Both the position numbers and the translations under genes were made by a program. A stretch of DNA of 20,470 nucleotides, from positions 1 through 20,470 of IMG/VR virus record IMGVR_UViG_3300035660_000102. One strand, 5' to 3'. The DNA comes from a virus. The notes beneath the pieces are model-generated. The model was given only the letters and a program-made list of their open reading frames with translations, had not been told where the DNA came from and searched no databases. Positions 11,881-18,524 of the stretch are shown in pieces (the first letter of the stretch is position 1; every line of letters begins with the position of its first letter).

Positions 11881-14389
11881 CGCGCTCCTCATACACCGAC
11901 CGCCCACTCTCTCCCTGGTTGCGCAGCGCACGATCCAGACCCATCAGCAGCGCGACGATCCCATCGATCTTTTCCTTCGATTTCTCCTTGTCCGGCTTGA
12001 TATTACCCGCCGGGTCGGTCTTGGCGATCAGGTTGTCCGCCATCCAGGTTAGAATCGGGTTGCCGCCATGCGCCAGCTTGCCTGAGGCCACCAGCCGCTC
12101 CAGGTCTTTCATCGGCGGCGACATGCTGCGGTAGCCCTGCCCGAACTGCACCATCGGCACGCCGATTTTCTCGATCAACGATGTGACGCGCGCCGCCCCC
12201 CAGCGGTCGAAGGGAATCTCCATGATTTGGAACGCCTGGGCATCTTGCTCGATCTCCTCGAATATCCAATCGTAATCAATCGAGTTGCCCGGCGTGGCGT
12301 TGAGATAACCCTCGGCCAGCCACTTGTCGTAAGGCACGTTGTCATTCTTGCAGCGCTCGAGCAGATTGTCTTCCGGGATCCAGAAACGGGGGATGACAAA
12401 CCACGGCTCATCTTCCGTCAGTGGGGTGAAGACGTGGACCAGGGCGGTGATATCCAATGTCGAGGAGAGATCCAACCCTGAATAGCAAGGCCGCCCCGCT
12501 AAATATTCGGGCAGTTCCAAGCAGGCCACAGGTCCGGCGCAACGCCGCCAGGCATCCATCGCCATCCACTTGATCTCGCCCTGCACCCACACGTTCAATT
12601 CCTTCTGTAGAAAAGCGTTCAGCGCGCTGGTCATACTCTTAGCCCGCGCTGCCTTCTCCTTCATATCCGCCCATTTCTTACTTACCCCCAGCAGCGGATT
12701 CGATTTGGGCCAGACATTCTCATTCCGCCAGTCGTCTTTCAGGCTCCCATCATGATTTGTATCCAGCGTATAAATGATCCCAAACCAACTATCATCCTCT
12801 ACGATCCCCTCCAGGACCTGGCGCGTGTACTCGCGTTTCTCGAAACAGACTCCTTGCCGGCTGGTCCCGGCAGTGGTAATCGCAATGATCAACGGCTGCC
12901 GCCGTGATCCAGTGGATGTTTCGAGCACGTCCCAGACATCTCGGGTCTTGTGCGCGTGCAATTCATCCAATATCGCCGCATGGACGTTCAATCCATCCAT
13001 CGTATCGCTATCCGCGCCCAACGGCTCGAATTTCTGATCCCGATCTATCTGGTGCAGGTTATCCTTGAACGCTACCACCCCGTGCCGCCTCAGCACCGGT
13101 GACTTCTTGACCATGCGCACCGCCTCCCCATGCACGATGCGCGCCTGGTCACGTTTCGTTGCAGCTGTATTATGACTAAATAAGCCCTCGGCAAATAGAG
13201 TACTTGTTGTTGTCTCAATTGCTACAACTTCACGTTCCCCCAGAAACTCAATAGCTGTCACGCTCGGCCATTTGCAGCCGCGATTGGGAGCACGTCCCTC
13301 GTACCATTTATCAGCGGTTCTTAATAAACGTTCCGGTCGAATTTCTCCAAGAAACCGAAGGCATTCGTATGCCCCCGCGATCTCGAAATAGCCTGTTCCG
13401 CTTTTGTGCAGTCTGATTGACGATACATCGAAAAAGCGACGAATAAGTAATTCGCGGACCCGTTCCATCTCTGGACCAAGACGCTGTGCGAACGCAATCC
13501 GGAAACCAGAGCGAGGCCCTCTCCCATGAAAACAGCCTTCCCCATCAAATATTCCGGCGAGATAACCGGCATCCCTTGATACATCGTCGGACCACGGCAG
13601 ACCAAGGCTTCGGAGCTTGGTCCCCACGTGGAGTTTGTCAGTTCGAAGCCATTGTTGATTTGTAGAACCGCGCGTTCCTTTCCCTCGACAAAGCCATAGA
13701 TGCCCTTCAGAAGAAATGATTTCCCGCCCATCATTTAAGCGTATCCGGTAGCAGGGTAGAGAAACTCTGCCCATTGAAGTTACCGCAGCCCGACGAAATT
13801 TCCTTTGACATCCAAAGGACGGTGGATCCTGGTCAAATGCTATAATCGGACATCCCTTCGATAGTTCTCCAACGGGGCGCCACCGTAGATCTCCCCAAAG
13901 AACTCGTGTGGACGGATCCAGGCAATATACTTCCGCACCCGCCTCGCCGCCCGGGACTTCATCGGCAAACGCCAGGTAATTCCCGATTCCCGCCGCCCAG
14001 GTGGATTTGCCATTCTTCCTCGCAATTTCGATATAAGCGAACCGGAACCGACGCGTGCCGCTGGTATCCTCGCGCTTCCCACCCCTCTCAATGATCCAGC
14101 GCGGGTGCGGAGCGCGCTTCCAGCCAAAGATGCACCACGTGGTGAATTGCTGGCTTGGCTCCAATTCGATTGGCTGGCCAGCCCATTCTCCCTTCGAGTG
14201 ACAAAGTATCTTGAAGAAGTCGAGCGCGCGCTGCGCTGCCTTTTCATCGAAAACCAACCCGCGCTCGGCGCCGTGCTTCCGATCGTCCAGATGACGCTGG
14301 CACGCCTTTTTCACCAGGCGGCCAGCCACAACTTCCCCCCGCGCCACCTCGCGCGCATAACGCTCAGCTGGATGCAATTTGCGCGACAT
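11864..14389 (-). CDS. terL: Large terminase subunit (TerL), interrupted by an in-frame intein
   Basis: 841 residues including a 252-residue intein; about 589 after splicing, which fits HK97/lambda-type TerL. The ATPase domain has a Walker A-like IARKNGKSTW (G127, K128, S129), Walker B ILDE (473-476, D475/E476) and motif III ITTAG (504-508). The nuclease domain has SGLDLSS with D640, IPFDRWGA with D728 and KIDGIVALLMGLDRA with D809, the expected RNase H-like acidic triad. It pumps DNA into the prohead and cuts it at packaging ends. The intein begins at C156 and ends at N407. Joined exteins read GAEVY then TAATKRDQARIV, a normal TerL motif. The ATG overlaps the TerS stop by one base (TAATG). 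All key residues are present. Confidence 0.93.
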   Translation of the reverse strand: MSRKLHPAERYAREVARGEVVAGRLVKKACQRHLDDRKHGAERGLVFDEKAAQRALDFFKILCHSKGEWAGQPIELEPSQQFTTWCIFGWKRAPHPRWIIERGGKREDTSGTRRFRFAYIEIARKNGKSTWAAGIGNYLAFADEVPGGEAGAEVYCLDPSTRVLWGDLRWRPVGELSKGCPIIAFDQDPPSFGCQRKFRRAAVTSMGRVSLPCYRIRLNDGREIISSEGHLWLCRGKGTRGSTNQQWLRTDKLHVGTKLRSLGLPWSDDVSRDAGYLAGIFDGEGCFHGRGPRSGFRIAFAQRLGPEMERVRELLIRRFFDVSSIRLHKSGTGYFEIAGAYECLRFLGEIRPERLLRTADKWYEGRAPNRGCKWPSVTAIEFLGEREVVAIETTTSTLFAEGLFSHNTAATKRDQARIVHGEAVRMVKKSPVLRRHGVVAFKDNLHQIDRDQKFEPLGADSDTMDGLNVHAAILDELHAHKTRDVWDVLETSTGSRRQPLIIAITTAGTSRQGVCFEKREYTRQVLEGIVEDDSWFGIIYTLDTNHDGSLKDDWRNENVWPKSNPLLGVSKKWADMKEKAARAKSMTSALNAFLQKELNVWVQGEIKWMAMDAWRRCAGPVACLELPEYLAGRPCYSGLDLSSTLDITALVHVFTPLTEDEPWFVIPRFWIPEDNLLERCKNDNVPYDKWLAEGYLNATPGNSIDYDWIFEEIEQDAQAFQIMEIPFDRWGAARVTSLIEKIGVPMVQFGQGYRSMSPPMKDLERLVASGKLAHGGNPILTWMADNLIAKTDPAGNIKPDKEKSKEKIDGIVALLMGLDRALRNQGESGRSVYEERGMVRV
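13169..13924 (-). mobile_element. Intein in terL with a single LAGLIDADG motif
   Basis: 252 codons from Cys156 to Asn407 of the precursor. Block A starts CLDPSTRVLWGDLRWRPVGE. Block B is REIISSEGHLWLC, with its His at intein position 75. The homing-nuclease motif is DAGYLAGIFDGEGCF (precursor 273-287). Block F is VVAIETTTSTLFAEG, and block G ends FSHN followed by Thr408. Cys1, the block B His, the penultimate His and the terminal Asn are all present, so splicing should work. Only one LAGLIDADG motif is visible. That makes it shorter than typical two-motif inteins, so the nuclease may act as a dimer or be degenerating. The insertion lies between the Walker A and Walker B motifs. Confidence 0.9.
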
Positions 14390-14880
14390 TATTTCGTCAC
14401 CTTCACTCTCTTACCGAAAAACTCCTCTTCGAGTTTCTTGCTTTGCTCTTCGCTCGGCGGCACGGCTTTCACCCTCGACCGGCTGCTCGGCGTGATCCCC
14501 ATCTCGGCTGCCAGTTTATTCATCTGTTCCAGGCTTCTGTTGGCAATGGCTAAATAAGGATTCTGGATCGGATTATTGTTACTTGTAAGTATGACCTCGC
14601 CTTGTTTCTCGAGCTTCTTCTCCATAGCGCGCCAGCGAGCGTATACAATGCAATAACAGGCCAGGGTATCCAGATCTACTTCGGTCAGCATACCGATTCT
14701 ATGCATCTTGGCTGCCAATTCCTTCCATTTCTTCCGCGCCAACCCGGTCAGAAAATCCGGCGCCTGCGGCACGCGCCGAAACCTCGCCGGTTTTGGTTCA
14801 GCCTTATTCAGCGCGCGCTTTCCTGGATTCCCAGCTAATTCCTTTACCACTGTTGGCAGCGGCCTACGACCTTGTGTCAT
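14389..14880 (-). CDS. terS: Small terminase subunit, P27 family
   Basis: 163 residues: MTQGRRPLPTVVKELAGNPG, an AEPKPARFRRVPQAPDFLTG segment, LARKKWKELAAKMHRIGMLT, DLDTLACYCIVYARWRAMEK, and a C-terminal NPYLAIANRSLEQMNKLAAE with GITPSSRSRVK. The 'P......G.p...p.P..L....k..W......L...g.lt..D...l..yc..y..w' pattern is typical of P27-type TerS, including the final GltPssR motif. It binds packaging DNA through its N-terminal helical region and hands it to TerL. A purine-rich AGGGGAG precedes the ATG. Its stop overlaps the TerL start (TAATG), so the subunits are co-translated. Length is normal for the family. Confidence 0.9.
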   Translation of the reverse strand: MTQGRRPLPTVVKELAGNPGKRALNKAEPKPARFRRVPQAPDFLTGLARKKWKELAAKMHRIGMLTEVDLDTLACYCIVYARWRAMEKKLEKQGEVILTSNNNPIQNPYLAIANRSLEQMNKLAAEMGITPSSRSRVKAVPPSEEQSKKLEEEFFGKRVKVTK

Positions 14881-15098
14881 ATCTCCCCTTGTTTCATTTC
14901 GCGGTATAGCCCCCCCCGGCTGATTGCGCGGTTTATACCCCTATTCATAATTTCGCGGCCACGCGCGTAGAGCAAGCCAACCGGTAAATAATAGTTGTTA
15001 CCAGAGATTTTATATACTCTATCTTCCCCAACGGGATCTCCCGATTGCGCCCTTGCGACTATGACAGGAATGGCAGAGTGATTGTAGATTCGTATCAT
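14877..15098 (-). CDS. Possible small overlapping ORF between HNH gene and terS
   Basis: A 73-codon frame from an ATG at 15098, preceded by AGGAGG with eight-base spacing and ending in a TGA that overlaps the TerS ATG (ATGA). It would encode MIRIYNHSAIPVIVARAQSG and so on, ending in a basic REMNR/SRGGLYREMKQGEI-like region. It overlaps the 3' end of the HNH gene in another frame, and its apparent Shine-Dalgarno is the codons for the HNH motif KKEGG. The good signals may therefore be coincidental. It would explain the otherwise empty 138 bp between HNH and terS. No family recognised. Confidence 0.22.
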   Translation of the reverse strand: MIRIYNHSAIPVIVARAQSGDPVGEDRVYKISGNNYYLPVGLLYARGREIMNRGINRAISRGGLYREMKQGEI

Positions 15099-15378
15099 CG
15101 TTCGTGCCTCCTTCCTTCTTGGGGATAATATGGTCCACGTCACTCGCAAGGACCGGTTCCCCGTGGATTTGAAATGGGTCAGTGCAATTTGGATGCGCCC
15201 GCAGAAATACCGCCCGTATTTTACGCCAATGAGAATCATACCCACGTTGCGCTGGCGTGGTTCGAACGGCATTTTGCTGACGTTGGTGCTCTCTAGTATG
15301 CGCTTCGCACAGACTGCCACGATATACCCGTCGTGGACAGCCAGGCGCATTACAGCAGTGGGGCGGATGATGGGGCAT
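15019..15378 (-). CDS. HNH endonuclease next to terminase genes
   Basis: 119 residues. N-terminal cysteines (CCNAPGCPRRVYRGSLCEAH, with C9, C14 and C24) suggest a zinc knuckle. The HNH core is ASDVDHIIPKKEGGTNDDTN, then LQSLCHSCHSRK, with H83 of the DH motif, N97 and H106 as the likely catalytic or metal residues and C102/C105 binding zinc. Phages with HK97-type packaging often encode an HNH protein directly before TerS, where it assists TerL cleavage at packaging sites (as shown for HK97 gp74); the order HNH-TerS-TerL here fits that role. A free-standing homing endonuclease is the alternative, but position and small size favour packaging. It starts one codon after the TGA of the upstream gene. 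Confidence 0.88.
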   Translation of the reverse strand: MPHHPPHCCNAPGCPRRVYRGSLCEAHTREHQRQQNAVRTTPAQRGYDSHWRKIRAVFLRAHPNCTDPFQIHGEPVLASDVDHIIPKKEGGTNDDTNLQSLCHSCHSRKGAIGRSRWGR

Positions 15379-15381
15379 AGA

Positions 15382-15684
15382 TCAACCAGTCTTTCTCTTC
15401 AGCACCTTCTCCAACCTCTGATCGCTCAGTGAGAAGTGCACCCCCTGCCCGCAATGGACGCAAAACATGCTGTGCCCCTCGCGGATGATCAGACTGCCTG
15501 CTTGCAGGAGAAACAAATCGTCGCCAAACAGATCGTCGCCTATCCGATACAACCGCCCGATCTCCTGTCGGCAGAGCGGATTGCGGCACATAACCGGATC
15601 ACCGTGGTGCTTTGCCATTTGTGTCTGTTCGCGCGACTCAGTGGGCGTGTCGGTTATTTGATTATTATTTCTATCCATGCTCAT
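15382..15684 (-). CDS. Small zinc-ribbon-like protein
   Basis: 100 residues. After a polar N-terminus comes VMCRNPLCRQEIGRLYRIGD and later SMFCVHCGQGVHFSLSDQRL, giving a C33-x4-C38 and C75-x2-C78 set that probably holds one zinc. The ending (RLEKVLKRKTG) is basic. This architecture suggests a nucleic-acid or protein contact role, but I recognise no named family. The start ATG overlaps the TGA of the upstream helix-turn-helix gene (ATGA). A 15-bp tandem duplication (15511-15540) encodes GDDLFGDDLF between the cysteine pairs, lengthening the loop by five residues. Confidence 0.55.
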   Translation of the reverse strand: MSMDRNNNQITDTPTESREQTQMAKHHGDPVMCRNPLCRQEIGRLYRIGDDLFGDDLFLLQAGSLIIREGHSMFCVHCGQGVHFSLSDQRLEKVLKRKTG

Positions 15685-16073
15685 ACCTCCTTCCGCCTGA
15701 TCTGCACGTACCCGTCCTCGATGCAGAATCGCGCCTTCGGGTGGTCAACCGAGTGCTTTCTCAGGTAGCGCTTGGCCGTCTCGGTGCTCACGTCCAGCTC
15801 GAGGGCGATCAGGTTACATGCCATATTGAACATCGGCGCCCCCTTTCGCCGGATATACTCCGCGAGAAACTGCACGGCCGCTTTCTCCGCGCCCTGGTTG
15901 AACGCTACCAGATCTGTTTGCTTCAAGCCCTGACTGGGCTTCTCGATCTGTTTGCGTTCTTTCGGCACTGGTCTGGCTTTCTTTTTCCCAACGGGATGTA
16001 CTACCGGCGCATCCCCCGCCAGATACTCCCGATGCGCCCTGCGATGCGTCCTCAGCACTTGTTTTTCGGTCAT
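15681..16073 (-). CDS. Helix-turn-helix DNA-binding protein, putative
   Basis: 130 residues. The N-terminal half is very basic (LRTHRRAHREYLAGDAP, and GKKKARPVPKERKQIEKPSQ). Residues about 62-106 are helical and end in MFNMACNLIALELDVSTETA and KRYLRKHS, which reads as a helix-turn-helix with the recognition helix near STETAKRYL. A short C-terminal wing (ARFCIEDGYVQIRRKEV) suggests a winged domain. The ATG at 16073 has GAGG six bases upstream. A CA/TG dinucleotide tract lies just upstream. It may act as a late-gene regulator or a packaging DNA-binding factor; both are inference. It is coupled by ATGA overlap to the zinc-ribbon gene downstream. Confidence 0.5.
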   Translation of the reverse strand: MTEKQVLRTHRRAHREYLAGDAPVVHPVGKKKARPVPKERKQIEKPSQGLKQTDLVAFNQGAEKAAVQFLAEYIRRKGAPMFNMACNLIALELDVSTETAKRYLRKHSVDHPKARFCIEDGYVQIRRKEV

Positions 16074-16106
16074 CCATTGCCTCGATGTTTCACAGATTTA
16101 GGCTGG

Positions 16107-16147
16107 CTCACACACACACGCACACACTCACACACACACATATACAT
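16107..16147. repeat. CA/TG dinucleotide tract
   Basis: About 40 bp of nearly pure CA repeats with a few interruptions (CG, CT, TA), in the 102-bp gap between the 145-residue gene and the helix-turn-helix gene. Such tracts are rare in phage genomes and prone to slippage. In the mRNA the sequence is (UG)n, 30-70 bases upstream of the downstream start. Confidence 0.85.
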
Positions 16148-16175
16148 ACTTAATTGATGGGACTGGAATTTACTC

Positions 16176-16613
16176 TCAAATCACCGCATGGGGTGGCGGG
16201 ATTGTGGTCGTCATATTTTGCAATCCTCCATCAGCAAACAATGTTTCACGGACCGGGATCCTGACCCTTTGCCCACCACGCGCGTAGACCCTATCCCCGT
16301 CTGGCCAAGGATGGGCTTTGGCTTCCAAATTAGCCAGGTTTTGGATTGCTTGCAGCAGCCAGGCTGGCAACTGGTGCGGCAGCCGGGAAAGTTTTCGTTT
16401 ACAGGTCAGACAGATCGGCGACAATCCAAGCCGAATTTGGGTCTCCGGCTTTCGTGGCTCGTATCCCGTCGCGATCATCTGTGCCAAGCGCGGATTGGGC
16501 TTTCCCTCCGGTGTGAGCACGCCATAGGCAATTGAAACCTTCGGCCAGGATTTCAATTCTGCATGTTTTTGGCTTAGTTTTTCGGCCAGATGTATCAATG
16601 ATCGACTTTTCAT
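16176..16613 (-). CDS. Hypothetical phage protein
   Basis: 145 residues from the ATG at 16613 (MKSRSLIHLAEKLSQKHAEL). It has a helical N-terminus, then SWPKVSIAYGVLTPEGKPNP, RLAQMIATGYEPRKPETQIR, and LSPICLTCKRKLSRLPHQLP with a single CxxC. The C-terminal half is Leu/Ala rich, then ends RVRIPVRETLFADG and a Pro/Thr tail. I do not recognise the family, and there is no complete zinc site or catalytic motif. Its ribosome-binding region (AAGG before the ATG) is in the 3' arm of a perfect 7-bp hairpin (16622-16640), so its translation may be restrained. Its position is in the cluster of small genes between the nuclease and packaging genes. Confidence 0.5.
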   Translation of the reverse strand: MKSRSLIHLAEKLSQKHAELKSWPKVSIAYGVLTPEGKPNPRLAQMIATGYEPRKPETQIRLGLSPICLTCKRKLSRLPHQLPAWLLQAIQNLANLEAKAHPWPDGDRVYARGGQRVRIPVRETLFADGGLQNMTTTIPPPHAVI

Positions 16614-16621
16614 TTTTCACG

Positions 16622-16640
16622 CCTTGTAAATCCTACAAGG
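16622..16640 (-). promoter_or_regulatory. Hairpin overlapping the Shine-Dalgarno of the 145-residue gene
   Basis: In the minus-strand transcript CCTTGTA pairs with TACAAGG around a five-base loop. The 3' arm carries the AAGG that precedes the ATG at 16613. Pairing would hide the ribosome-binding site. No U-run follows, so a terminator is less likely. Confidence 0.4.
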
Positions 16641-16681
16641 TCAAATCTAGCCCCTTCTAGGAGCTATTTGCCAAACGGGAA

Positions 16682-17197
16682 TCATGCGCTTTCCGCCTTC
16701 CTATTGTCAATCGTCATCGTCTTTTCTTTCCATGCCAAGTAGACGTGACCAATGCCTTCTCCATCCATCCAGGCCGCCCGTGCCACATAGCGTCCATCGC
16801 TGGGAGCATATTCCAAGCATTCCTCCATTTCCGGGATGCGCCCCATTTGCTCGAACTCTATCCGGTGGGTCAGATTCGGCAGGAACATATCCTGTACCTT
16901 GCGCACCTCGAATGACGCAGCAACCCTTTTCATAGCCTGGCCAATGCTCTCCGCTCGCATCCGTGCCGGCCGGTTGTTATATAATCCCCGGTCAATTTCA
17001 TCCACCACCGCCGGCAGTGGAAACTTGGGATCATTGTTCCACTTCCACTGTTCGCCGGGATGCACCTCGCGTTGTCGTGCTTTCCTTTTTCGCCATTGAT
17101 AGCTCATTGAGTTTTCTTTGCGCGTCTTTTGACCTCGAACGGGATGAATGCGCTCTATACATCTTAGATTCGCTGCCCGCTCCGCCGTGACTGCCAT
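16682..17197 (-). CDS. Hypothetical phage protein
   Basis: 171 residues if started at the ATG at 17197, which has GGAGG eleven bases upstream. A shorter start at 17107 (MSYQWRKRKARQREVHPGEQ, 141 residues) has only a weak AAAGAAA and is a real alternative. The region 31-60 is basic with Trp residues (WRKRKARQREVHPGEQWKWN). The rest alternates helix and strand, including PAVVDEIDRGLYNNRPARMR, AESIGQAMKRVAASFEVRKV, and ECLEYAPSDGRYVARAAWMD, then GHVYLAWKEKTMTIDN. I recognise no family or active-site motif. It is followed 68 bp later by the next gene. Function unknown. Confidence 0.5.
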   Translation of the reverse strand: MAVTAERAANLRCIERIHPVRGQKTRKENSMSYQWRKRKARQREVHPGEQWKWNNDPKFPLPAVVDEIDRGLYNNRPARMRAESIGQAMKRVAASFEVRKVQDMFLPNLTHRIEFEQMGRIPEMEECLEYAPSDGRYVARAAWMDGEGIGHVYLAWKEKTMTIDNRKAESA

Positions 17198-17302
17198 TTA
17201 TAAACTGGCCTCCGTGGATTATTCGCGGTCCGGATGTAAGCCCGGAACGTTCGGAGCAGGCTAATACTATCTAGGATTAGTAGCGGGTGCGGACATAAAT
17301 GC

Positions 17303-17491
17303 TCATAGCAGCTTCGGTTGCTTTGGGGTGATGACCAGGTCCACCTTGCTGGCGTCTTTCTCAGTGTAATCCGCCAGCTCATCGGCGGCGGCCATGCTAT
17401 CCTCGTTGATCGCCATACTGAAAGAGATCGTGATCCGCTTCGTGACAAAATTTGCCTTGCCCGATGTAACTGTTGAGGATGGGAATTCCAT
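17303..17491 (-). CDS. Hypothetical small acidic protein
   Basis: 62 residues; AGGAG six bases before the ATG at 17491 supports it as a real gene. The sequence is MEFPSSTVTSGKANFVTKRI, TISFSMAINEDSMAAADELA, then DYTEKDASKVDLVITPKQPK. It has a beta-type start, an acidic helix in the middle and a beta-type end, and no cysteines. I do not recognise a family. Gaps of 105-125 bp flank it on both sides without an obvious gene. Confidence 0.45.
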   Translation of the reverse strand: MEFPSSTVTSGKANFVTKRITISFSMAINEDSMAAADELADYTEKDASKVDLVITPKQPKLL

Positions 17492-17616
17492 TTGATGCTC
17501 CTATCTGTGTAATCTGTGACTATGCGTAACTGGAACCTATGTTAGCCTGCCTTTTTCGGTTTGCTTACCTGGCTATCACTCATGGCTATTCTCTTTCATT
17601 GCCGGTGGTATTAGGC

Positions 17617-17871
17617 TCAAGAACGCATAAAAAGAGAACAACCCGGATTTTCACAGAAATGGTCTATTAACGGATGTCCACACGCCCGGCAGGCATTCCC
17701 TTGAGTCGGTGTTGGCCGGCTTGTATTTGCCAGCCGAACCAACTCATCCAATTCGGCAATTTCTCCGGGGCCAGCCATATAAAGGCCAGAAAGGGGTTCG
17801 ATCTCTTTGCCATCTTTTTTGATAGTAGCAAAATTACCAAAATCTTTCTTTATCATGATTAATGTATACAT
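17617..17871 (-). CDS. Small zinc-ribbon protein
   Basis: 84 residues from the ATG at 17871, which has GAGG four bases upstream; the upstream in-frame ATG at 18066 only reads the nuclease gene in another frame. MYTLIMIKKDFGNFATIKKD is a beta-type start. IAELDELVRLANTSRPTPTQ follows as a helix. The C-terminus NACRACGHPLIDHFCENPGC has C-x2-C and C-x4-C pairs, a compact zinc ribbon close to the end. It lies 31 bp after the PD-(D/E)XK nuclease gene. The role is unknown; small zinc ribbons in such clusters often contact nucleic acid or a partner enzyme. Confidence 0.5.
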   Translation of the reverse strand: MYTLIMIKKDFGNFATIKKDGKEIEPLSGLYMAGPGEIAELDELVRLANTSRPTPTQGNACRACGHPLIDHFCENPGCSLFMRS

Positions 17872-17902
17872 GTTTCCTCGTTTCTGGCGAAGCGTACGCC
17901 GC

Positions 17903-18523
17903 TCATGCCGTCTCCTTCGATTGGAAGCAACGCCCGCAGGTGCAGGCTGGCTGTGGGCCGCCATCAATGGCCGCCAGGATGGAGCGGGCTTTCTCCTCCA
18001 GGATCTCCTGGCGGGAAGCGTCGGGGTAGACATCCAGGAAGAACTCCCGGAAGGTTTCGGTGTCAACGTAATCCATCACGGCATGTTTATATCCGCCATA
18101 ACGGAGGTACATCTGCACCTGGTCGTAATGGTCCGGCAGCGCCCGGCGACTGCGCATCACTAGGTTGAAGTCCTCGTTGTTGATGCTCTTGATCTCCAGC
18201 AGGTCACTGTCTGGCGTCTCCCCATCGGTATGGCCGCGGAAGCGGTTGTCGAAATCCGCCACGACCTCCTTCTCCGACCCGGTCAGGTAGACCTGGGCGG
18301 CTGCCAGGCGAGTATGGGCATCCGCCTCGAAAAGATAGCCCCGGTAGCAGCGCCGGGCGGTCGATTCCCCCATTTCAGTCCGGCGACCGAGCAGGCATTC
18401 CCGGTACAGACGCAGCGGGCATTTGCCGATCCCGCTCATGCCCAGGTACTTGCGCTCCGGCTCGAAGCCGGAATGCTGCATCAACCAGGCAATGGTCTGG
18501 CGCTTGGCGACGATGGCATCCAT
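17903..18523 (-). CDS. RecB/Cas4-like PD-(D/E)XK nuclease
   Basis: 206 residues from the ATG at 18523, one base after the ParB stop; the frame stays open upstream to 18568 through a nine-base G run. The nuclease core is FDNRFRGHTDGETPDSDLLE with the following IKS: the Asp of GHTDG, Glu and Lys of LLEIKS, and QVQMYLRY as the last motif of the RecB fold. This set (D-ExK-QxxxY) is the signature of the PD-(D/E)XK superfamily. An early cysteine (MSGIGKCPLRLYRECLLG) and a late cluster (ACTCGRC) resemble the four-cysteine iron-sulfur site of Cas4/AddB-like exonucleases. It may process DNA ends in recombination or replication. There are no CRISPR repeats or other cas genes, so it is not a CRISPR Cas4. 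Confidence 0.8.
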   Translation of the reverse strand: MDAIVAKRQTIAWLMQHSGFEPERKYLGMSGIGKCPLRLYRECLLGRRTEMGESTARRCYRGYLFEADAHTRLAAAQVYLTGSEKEVVADFDNRFRGHTDGETPDSDLLEIKSINNEDFNLVMRSRRALPDHYDQVQMYLRYGGYKHAVMDYVDTETFREFFLDVYPDASRQEILEEKARSILAAIDGGPQPACTCGRCFQSKETA

Positions 18524-18524
18524 G

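Noticed and set aside
11518-12134. Plus-strand ORFs opposite the end of terL and the 143-residue gene
   Set aside because: Antisense shadows of supported genes; no ribosome site or recognisable motif.
13321-13734. Minus-strand ORF of 137 codons in a second frame of the intein
   Set aside because: It lies entirely within the intein, whose own frame has all splicing and LAGLIDADG motifs.
16140-16190. Promoter near TATGTATAT upstream of the helix-turn-helix gene
   Set aside because: A -10-like sequence exists on the minus strand, but no convincing -35 lies at proper spacing and the CA tract makes chance matches likely.
17903-18523. CRISPR-associated Cas4
   Set aside because: The motif set is shared with many phage RecB-like nucleases, and there is no array or other cas gene in the window.
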